Below, in pieces: positions 59,483-64,000 of a stretch of DNA of 64,000 nucleotides. Positions within the stretch are counted from its first letter, which is position 1; each line of letters begins with the position of its first letter. Made by a program: the position numbers and the translations under genes. Origin of the DNA: a virus; IMG/VR virus record IMGVR_UViG_3300025030_000054, positions 41,688 through 105,687 of that record; one strand, written 5' to 3'. The notes under the pieces are model-generated. The model had not been told where the DNA came from. It made no database searches and saw only the letters and a list, made by a program, of their open reading frames with translations.

Positions 59483-60310
59483 TTAAGCAGCTTCTGTGAG
59501 GGGCTGGTTTTGTTCAGGTTGGTTTAGTGTTTCTATGTAAGCTTGATGCTTAACAATTTTGTCGTATTTTTCAGCATCTACATGTTTTATGTGTTCTATA
59601 AATTCTTCGGGTGACTTTACGTGCTTACTGCGATTACATTCTTTACAAAGAAGCTGTAAGTTACTAGTATCAGAATTTCCGCCCCTAAATATAGAATGAA
59701 TGTGGTCTACCTCATAATATGCGGAAATGTCCTCACCACACAACGCGCAAAGACCTTGCTGATTTTCCATTAATACTTTGACATACTTATGGGTGTGAAG
59801 ACCAGCAGACCTGTCTTTAGCTCTTCTATTGTAGTTGTATATTCTGCATATACCGGGGTTATCTTCTCTCCACTTTCTATGTTTAGCTAGCACCTTTTCT
59901 TTGTTGTTTTTATAGTACAAAGAACCAACTATTCGTATTCTGGTCTTTTTTTCTTGGTAACGCATTCTTGCATATTCTGCTCGTTGTTCTTTATTCTTTT
60001 CATGATAATCTTTGTTGTATGCTGCACGCTTTTCCTTATTAGCCTCTCTATAAGCTCTTCGGCTAGCCTTTACTTTCTCGGCATTTTTCTCATTATACTG
60101 TTTATAATATTCTCTGCGCCGTTCTTTATTGCGCGCTACATACTCTTTCGCGTGGGCTTTAATCTTTTCTTTATTAGCCAGTCTGTACTCTTTCTCGCAA
60201 AGTTTACACTGAGATCTAAGTTTGCCTTTATGCATCCCAAAGAACTCTCTAGTTTTGTACTCCCCACATAAGCTACATACCCGTCCGTCAGGCAACTCTA
60301 CAGTTTCCAA
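59483..60310 (-). CDS. HNH homing endonuclease with NKE-rich helical repeats
   Basis: 275 residues from a TTG at 60310 behind GAGGAG (an earlier in-frame TTG at 60331 lacks one). N-terminal zinc pairs CSLCG and CKLC, then about eight short repeats of the type ANKEKRAAYNKDYHEKN forming a long basic helix, and a C-terminal HNH: CALCGEDI, EVDHIHSI, LLCKECNRSKH. A free-standing homing nuclease inserted between the tail tube and the chaperone gene. Confidence 0.8.
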   Translation of the reverse strand: METVELPDGRVCSLCGEYKTREFFGMHKGKLRSQCKLCEKEYRLANKEKIKAHAKEYVARNKERRREYYKQYNEKNAEKVKASRRAYREANKEKRAAYNKDYHEKNKEQRAEYARMRYQEKKTRIRIVGSLYYKNNKEKVLAKHRKWREDNPGICRIYNYNRRAKDRSAGLHTHKYVKVLMENQQGLCALCGEDISAYYEVDHIHSIFRGGNSDTSNLQLLCKECNRSKHVKSPEEFIEHIKHVDAEKYDKIVKHQAYIETLNQPEQNQPLTEAA

Positions 60311-60349
60311 ATTAAGTCTCCTCAGTCTCAAGATTTAGTCAATTTAATA

Positions 60350-60403
60350 TGCGGGGCTGTGAGGCGACTAACTCTCACACACCTGGCCAGGTGCTGCCCC
60401 GCA
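60350..60403. ncRNA. Compact GC-rich three-way-junction fold
   Basis: Outer stem TGCGGGGC/GCCCCGCA (8 bp), then TGTGAG/CTCACA (6 bp, 10-base loop) and CACCTGG/CCAGGTG (perfect 14-base palindrome), joined with only two unpaired bases. It lies in the 150-base gap after the tail tube gene. Neither strand has a good U run, so it is not a simple terminator. Could be a processed or 3'-protecting RNA element. Confidence 0.5.
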
Positions 60404-60464
60404 ATCTTTGATTTTAGTGCAACTCTATTTATGCTCAATAAAAACGTAGTTAAATCAAATACTT

Positions 60465-61469
60465 CTAGTGAATGTAAGAAAGTTCTTGGTAGATAGGGGC
60501 GTTACGCAGGGCTACGTTATAAGAGTCGCTTTCGCCAGCCACCTCAGTTTGCTTGATTGCGTCTAATTCCCACGGCAGTACAGAAAAATCATTGGTAGGC
60601 CCGAAAGAAGGGAACTGCGTGATACCGCAGTTGGCGATCCAGAACGATACCAAGGAGTTTCCACGAGTACGCATGACTACTTCCACCGGAACAGAGGCAA
60701 GTTCAGAATTGTTGACAACAGTGTCAACCATATCTTTGAGTGCCTTGATGTTAGCATTATTATACTCGTAGCTTTCGAACTTAACGTTAACGGAAGTCTT
60801 CTCAACAATCCTGTCGTACACCTGAGAAGGGAATCCAGCCTCAAGGGTCTTGATACTGTCGATTCGTGGAGAAAAGGATGCACTCTTAACACCACCTACA
60901 GACTCAGCAGAACCAGAGAACATGGAATACGGGCTGATAATACCAGTCTGTACTTTGTTAATCACCGAGCCAGACCAGACAGGCACGATCCAGCTCATAC
61001 CGGCAGCAATCGTAGTAGCAGGAACACCAACGATGGTAGCGCCAGAGTTTTCGGATGCACCAAGCTTCATATCATAAGCTACAGCAGCGAAGGAAGCAAC
61101 CTCTACACCCTCGTCCTTATAACCGTTGGGTGCATAGATATCTACCTCGGTGGAACTGATAGCACGAATGATAAAGCAACCATCATAATCACCGGTATAA
61201 GTTCCGGCAGAAGCCAGAGTCATACCAGTCGGGGTATTGCCAACACCGCCTACAGTCATGTCAAGGGGTTTAACAAGGTCAACGCTGGTTGTAGTCGTGG
61301 TGTCTACCGTGATAGAACTTGTACCGACATACTGCACAGATTTGATAGCTGCGGTACCTGCCGGACGAACCGAAGGGCGACCGATACGGATCTGCGCTAC
61401 ACCAACAAGAACGGAACCTACTTCTTTTACTTGGGGCTGATACTCTTTGCCCAGAGTCGTAATAGACAT
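60465..61469 (-). CDS. Major tail tube protein
   Basis: 334 residues. Beta-rich, low in Cys and with codon choice noticeably more regular and GC-richer than neighbours, as expected of an abundant structural protein. It lies between the tail-terminator-like gene and the tail chaperones, the standard tail tube position. A domain of about 90 residues (about 45-135: VQYVGTSSITV...GYKDEGVEV) may be an inserted surface domain. AGGAG precedes the ATG. Confidence 0.7.
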   Translation of the reverse strand: MSITTLGKEYQPQVKEVGSVLVGVAQIRIGRPSVRPAGTAAIKSVQYVGTSSITVDTTTTTSVDLVKPLDMTVGGVGNTPTGMTLASAGTYTGDYDGCFIIRAISSTEVDIYAPNGYKDEGVEVASFAAVAYDMKLGASENSGATIVGVPATTIAAGMSWIVPVWSGSVINKVQTGIISPYSMFSGSAESVGGVKSASFSPRIDSIKTLEAGFPSQVYDRIVEKTSVNVKFESYEYNNANIKALKDMVDTVVNNSELASVPVEVVMRTRGNSLVSFWIANCGITQFPSFGPTNDFSVLPWELDAIKQTEVAGESDSYNVALRNAPIYQELSYIH

Positions 61470-61497
61470 TTTATTTCTCCTAATTAGTTAAATATTT

Positions 61498-61905
61498 CTA
61501 GTATGTTACACTTATAACTAATGTACGCATCATACCACCAGCCCTGTGTGTAAGCACCTGACTTAAAGATGAATCACTAACGTACATAGTTCCTATCAAT
61601 GTTCCAGTATCGTAACTATACAGATTAATTGGAGTGCCTATGTCAAGCGCATCTTTTACTTTATCTGTAAGTTCATTTAGTTTGTGCTTCGAGTTAGGTG
61701 CGCCTTTCTGTACTGCCAGATGTATAAACCAGTGCTGTACAGGCTGATGCCCCAAATTGTTATCTAAAGAATCTAGAACAACCCAGTTAATAAGGTCAGT
61801 GGGGTCTTCCTGAGAGGTATCTTCCAAGACCACTATGCTATGTAGTAGTGTAAGTTTCTCGTACAAGTGACGAAACATGGAAGCTTCTATATCTTCTATT
61901 TTCAT
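61498..61905 (-). CDS. Tail terminator-like protein
   Basis: 135 residues. Alpha/beta pattern with a QHWFIHLAVQKGAPNSKHKLNELTDKVKDAL core and a C-terminal strand RTLVISVTY; size and place (immediately before the tail tube gene) match lambda U/HK97-type tail terminators, which cap the tube. Based mostly on position. Shares its first base with the neighbour's stop. Confidence 0.5.
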   Translation of the reverse strand: MKIEDIEASMFRHLYEKLTLLHSIVVLEDTSQEDPTDLINWVVLDSLDNNLGHQPVQHWFIHLAVQKGAPNSKHKLNELTDKVKDALDIGTPINLYSYDTGTLIGTMYVSDSSLSQVLTHRAGGMMRTLVISVTY

Positions 61906-62483
61906 CAGCTACCCCACTTTATTTTCTTAATTTCTCTTTCAACAGCTTTGTAAAAACCTTTTCGTATGACTTCTGATTTCTCTGATAATAGAACGTTAAG
62001 TAAGGTGAACAAAGCTCTTCCATTAAATTTAGTTTGACCTTCCGAAGCTGCTACTCCAAATTCAGTTCTGTAAGCATGGTTAAAGGCTTCTGCAAATCTA
62101 GTGCCGTCTATACCAGCAAACATATCTATCTTAGTTCCTGAACTAGTTATCTTAAATGAGTCTCTAGTAGCTTCCTCTGTTTCACCAGATGCTTTCCAGA
62201 CCTCTAAAGTCCAGCCCATCTCCACTTTTTTACCTATAGTAGCCTTAGTGTTCGGCTTCCATTTTACTGATTTTGCCTCTCCTAGAAAACTCTTCAAAGT
62301 TGCTACGCCAGTTACGGTAGTACCCATCCCGCTAATTACAGCCTCAGTGTACCCGTCACCAATCGTTAAAACATACTTGTAGACTTCTCCATCTTTCTTC
62401 AGGAGGTTCTTTTCTAGCAAGGCAGTTTTTTCGTATATCTTCGCTAAGTCGCTAGCGTTTAGTTTCAAAGTTATATTAGCCAT
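61905..62483 (-). CDS. Head-tail or tail completion protein (gp10/Z-like by position)
   Basis: 192 residues. Starts MANITLKLNASDLAKIYEKTALLEKNL, helical, then beta; ends in a basic helix EIKKIKWGS. The location between stopper-like and terminator-like genes suggests the lambda Z/HK97 gp10 role in joining heads to tails. No firm motif. Confidence 0.5.
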   Translation of the reverse strand: MANITLKLNASDLAKIYEKTALLEKNLLKKDGEVYKYVLTIGDGYTEAVISGMGTTVTGVATLKSFLGEAKSVKWKPNTKATIGKKVEMGWTLEVWKASGETEEATRDSFKITSSGTKIDMFAGIDGTRFAEAFNHAYRTEFGVAASEGQTKFNGRALFTLLNVLLSEKSEVIRKGFYKAVEREIKKIKWGS

Positions 62484-63097
62484 TACCTGTTATCGGGAAT
62501 TACATAAAGCATTACTACGTTATCAAGTTCGGCTCTGTTGATGTAGTCTACTTTATATACCTCGCCGTCCTCCGTAGAAATTCTGTCATTGAGTTTAACG
62601 TCCACAGAACTCTGCATGGCTACTTTTATTTTTGATTTGTCAGACTGTCTTTCAGGCAAGTCTAAAGGGGCTTCTGCCATAGGATTTAACATGAGCCATA
62701 TGCCAGTAGCTACGTCAGTAAAATCTGCGGCTGATTTCCTACCAAAAGCGTCTACTGCGGAACCCATCCGAGAGATTGTGCAAGTAGTTGTGACATACAT
62801 TAATGTTCCATCAACGAAGGCAGTGTTACCGGCGGTGTATTCCTTCTTCAAAGACATTACTATGTATCTGTGGCCATCTACTCTATCTACAATCCTAGTA
62901 CCGTCAATAATGTCAGAAGTACCCACCAACCAAGCTTTGTGCATCTTAGTTCTTGCAAATGCTGTGGTGGCCTGAGTATTAACTTCCGTGAACCCTACGG
63001 TATAAGTACCTAGGTCGGCATTATAGATTCTAGGAAGTCCTTCATAAGTGCCCCTAGACTTTAAGAGTCTATTTACGACATGAGCAGCACTCTTCAT
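62483..63097 (-). CDS. Head-tail joining (stopper-like) protein
   Basis: 204 residues. Beta-rich with a DGHRYIVMSLKKEYTAG segment and a C-terminal EDGEVYKVDYINRAELDNVVMLYVIP region. Order with respect to its neighbours (connector, this gene, gp10-like, terminator) fits the head-closure/stopper position. Its stop overlaps the next gene's start. Assignment is by synteny. Confidence 0.45.
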   Translation of the reverse strand: MKSAAHVVNRLLKSRGTYEGLPRIYNADLGTYTVGFTEVNTQATTAFARTKMHKAWLVGTSDIIDGTRIVDRVDGHRYIVMSLKKEYTAGNTAFVDGTLMYVTTTCTISRMGSAVDAFGRKSAADFTDVATGIWLMLNPMAEAPLDLPERQSDKSKIKVAMQSSVDVKLNDRISTEDGEVYKVDYINRAELDNVVMLYVIPDNR

Positions 63098-63107
63098 AAA
63101 GACTCCT

Positions 63108-63659
63108 TTAGTAGATACTTAGGTACTTGTATTGGTCAAGCACATGTTTTACCATTACTGGAATGTCAACCTTATCGTACTCAGCTTTAACCCCTTGGAA
63201 TTCTTCACTGGAAATTCCAATATTCTCAGAAGCTATTCTGTTAAAGTTGATAGCAGCCAGCCAAGAAGCAGCGTAAGCTAGGTCGTTAGGTACTTCTGTG
63301 TGTCCAGCGTTAAAAGTTATCTGGATGTTCCTACTACCGCTAGTAAAAGTATTCCCGTCAGTTGCTTCAAAATACACAGCTCCGTCTTCACTAGCAATAG
63401 ACACGTTATCAGTTAGGTCTGTGTCACTTACCAAAAGTTCAGCTACAGTATTGATAGGAGTTATGCGTAAATCAAGAGTGGCCGAACCGTCTCCGTCAAA
63501 GACTTTGGTGTAGTCCTTAGCCAAGATTTCCCATCTGCAATAGTTCTTAATTATCGCATCAACCATATCTATAAGCATAGTTATGGTGGCTGTTTCGGCT
63601 ACAGTCAGCGAACTCTTATTTAGAAACTTCTGTACATTTGCTAGTGTAGTGAAATTCAC
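63108..63659 (-). CDS. Head-tail connector (gp6-like adaptor)
   Basis: 183 residues. N-terminal helices TLANVQKFLNKSSLTVAETATI / MLIDMVDAIIKNYCRW followed by strands and a C-terminal helix DVPVMVKHVLDQYKYL-like end are the pattern of HK97 gp6/SPP1 gp15 adaptors (Phage_connect/gp6 family). It bridges portal and tail. Confidence 0.7.
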   Translation of the reverse strand: MNFTTLANVQKFLNKSSLTVAETATITMLIDMVDAIIKNYCRWEILAKDYTKVFDGDGSATLDLRITPINTVAELLVSDTDLTDNVSIASEDGAVYFEATDGNTFTSGSRNIQITFNAGHTEVPNDLAYAASWLAAINFNRIASENIGISSEEFQGVKAEYDKVDIPVMVKHVLDQYKYLSIY

Positions 63660-63671
63660 TTAGAGTACCTC

Positions 63672-63908
63672 TTAGCCTTTTGCAGCCTTTTTAGTAAACT
63701 TGACGTTAGACGTTTCAATTACTGGGTCGTTGTGTTCAATCACAAGTTCAGATTCTTTTTCTTTTTTGATTACCTTAAACTTGTCAGGGTAGTCTGCAAC
63801 AATGCTGGCTTTGTAAGCATCAGACATATCTGCAAACATTTCTGTACTTTCCCCTGCTTTGATTCTGTACAGAGTATCGGAATAATCCTTAATGCAAAGT
63901 AGTTCCAT
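63672..63908 (-). CDS. Small structural-region protein
   Basis: 78 residues, MELLCIKDYSDTLYRIKAGE..., acidic/lysine-rich end. A small gene between capsid and connector in many siphoviruses has this type (short beta hairpin, KAGE, then YPDKFKVIK). Function unknown. Confidence 0.5.
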   Translation of the reverse strand: MELLCIKDYSDTLYRIKAGESTEMFADMSDAYKASIVADYPDKFKVIKKEKESELVIEHNDPVIETSNVKFTKKAAKG

Positions 63909-63932
63909 TTTATAATCCCTCTACTAATAAAA

Positions 63933-63957
63933 AGAGGGGCTGACTAGCAGCCCCTCT
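63933..63957 (-). terminator. Terminator after the capsid gene
   Basis: Stem AGAGGGGCTG / CAGCCCCTCT (10 bp) with loop ACTAG; the minus strand continues TTTTTATT. It lies between the truncated capsid-like gene and the 78-residue gene, limiting read-through from an abundant message. Confidence 0.85.
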
Positions 63958-63971
63958 AGCCCTTTGTTCAA

Positions 63972-64000
63972 TTACACGTAGTTTACGCCCCAAACAGCAG
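63972..64000 (-). CDS. 3' end of the upstream gene, probably major capsid protein
   Basis: On the minus strand the last nine codons read ...A-V-W-G-V-N-Y-V then TAA at 63974-63972. Its place before a strong terminator and ahead of the connector genes is that of the major capsid gene. Only a few residues are visible, so the assignment is by position. Confidence 0.4.

Noticed and set aside
60350-60403. Hammerhead or other known self-cleaving ribozyme at the three-way junction
   Set aside because: The conserved core sequences (CUGAUGA, GAAA) are absent and the junction has almost no unpaired bases.
1-64000. tRNA genes anywhere in the window
   Set aside because: Looked for GTTCRANYC T-loops with cloverleaf context; the few matches fall inside real coding sequences.
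1-64000. Temperate lifestyle (integrase, excisionase, attachment site)
   Set aside because: No integrase is present; the small excisionase-like HTH at 17180 stands beside an HNH nuclease, not a recombinase. The rest of the genome is not visible.

Overview
This window is a 64 kb piece of a large lytic-type tailed phage with a lambda/HK97-style long tail (siphovirus). It is not a bacterial chromosome. There are no ribosomal, tRNA or metabolic operons. Coding is nearly continuous, small genes overlap by 1-8 bases behind strong AAGGAGG ribosome sites, and a full replication set faces a full tail-morphogenesis set. No integrase or recognisable lysogeny module is present. Both window edges cut genes: position 1 truncates a paralogue-family gene and position 64000 truncates what is probably the major capsid gene.

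Layout. From 1 to 37.35 kb every gene but one reads rightward (early/middle functions): ATP-dependent DNA ligase, RtcB RNA ligase, UvsW-like helicase, a phosphoesterase, DnaB-like replicative helicase, a possible degenerate helicase loader, primase, family A DNA polymerase with an added N-terminal domain, flap endonuclease, a putative ssDNA-binding protein, SbcD/SbcC-like recombination nuclease, RuvC-like resolvase, Nmad1/DUF1599, HD hydrolase, dUTPase, ClpP-like protease and class III ribonucleotide reductase (NrdD with an intein, NrdG). Many very small Cys-rich proteins lie between them. A 14-bp bidirectional terminator at 37357-37390 closes this half. From 64 to 37.46 kb every gene reads leftward (late): capsid end, head-tail connectors, tail tube, tail-assembly chaperones with a predicted -1 frameshift, tape measure, lambda M/K/L/I-J-like tip genes, fibres, glycosyltransferase, endolysin and lipase.

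Host. Class III (oxygen-sensitive) ribonucleotide reductase as the only reductase seen points to an anaerobic host. The SGNH/Ig-like and fibronectin-type segments of the fibre genes are clearly more GC-rich than their surroundings and resemble modules I associate with Geobacter/Desulfuromonadales, so an anaerobic deltaproteobacterium is my best guess (inference).

Regulation and unexplained structure. A 12-bp palindrome (AGGTAATTACCT) recurs at six places, all intergenic. Five GTATATAAT -10 elements sit 17 bp downstream of a non-sigma70 AT-rich -35 (ATAAAA in three), at the heads of transcription units, and look like a phage-specific promoter class. Four good sigma70 promoters occur, two of them facing no gene in their own direction. 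One of these fires into about 420 nt of structured, non-coding DNA with 34-bp tandem repeats (38116-38530), the strongest candidate here for an undescribed RNA or a replication origin. A compact three-way-junction fold sits at 60350-60403. Five selfish nuclease elements (one GIY-YIG, three HNH, one LAGLIDADG intein) are spread through the window.
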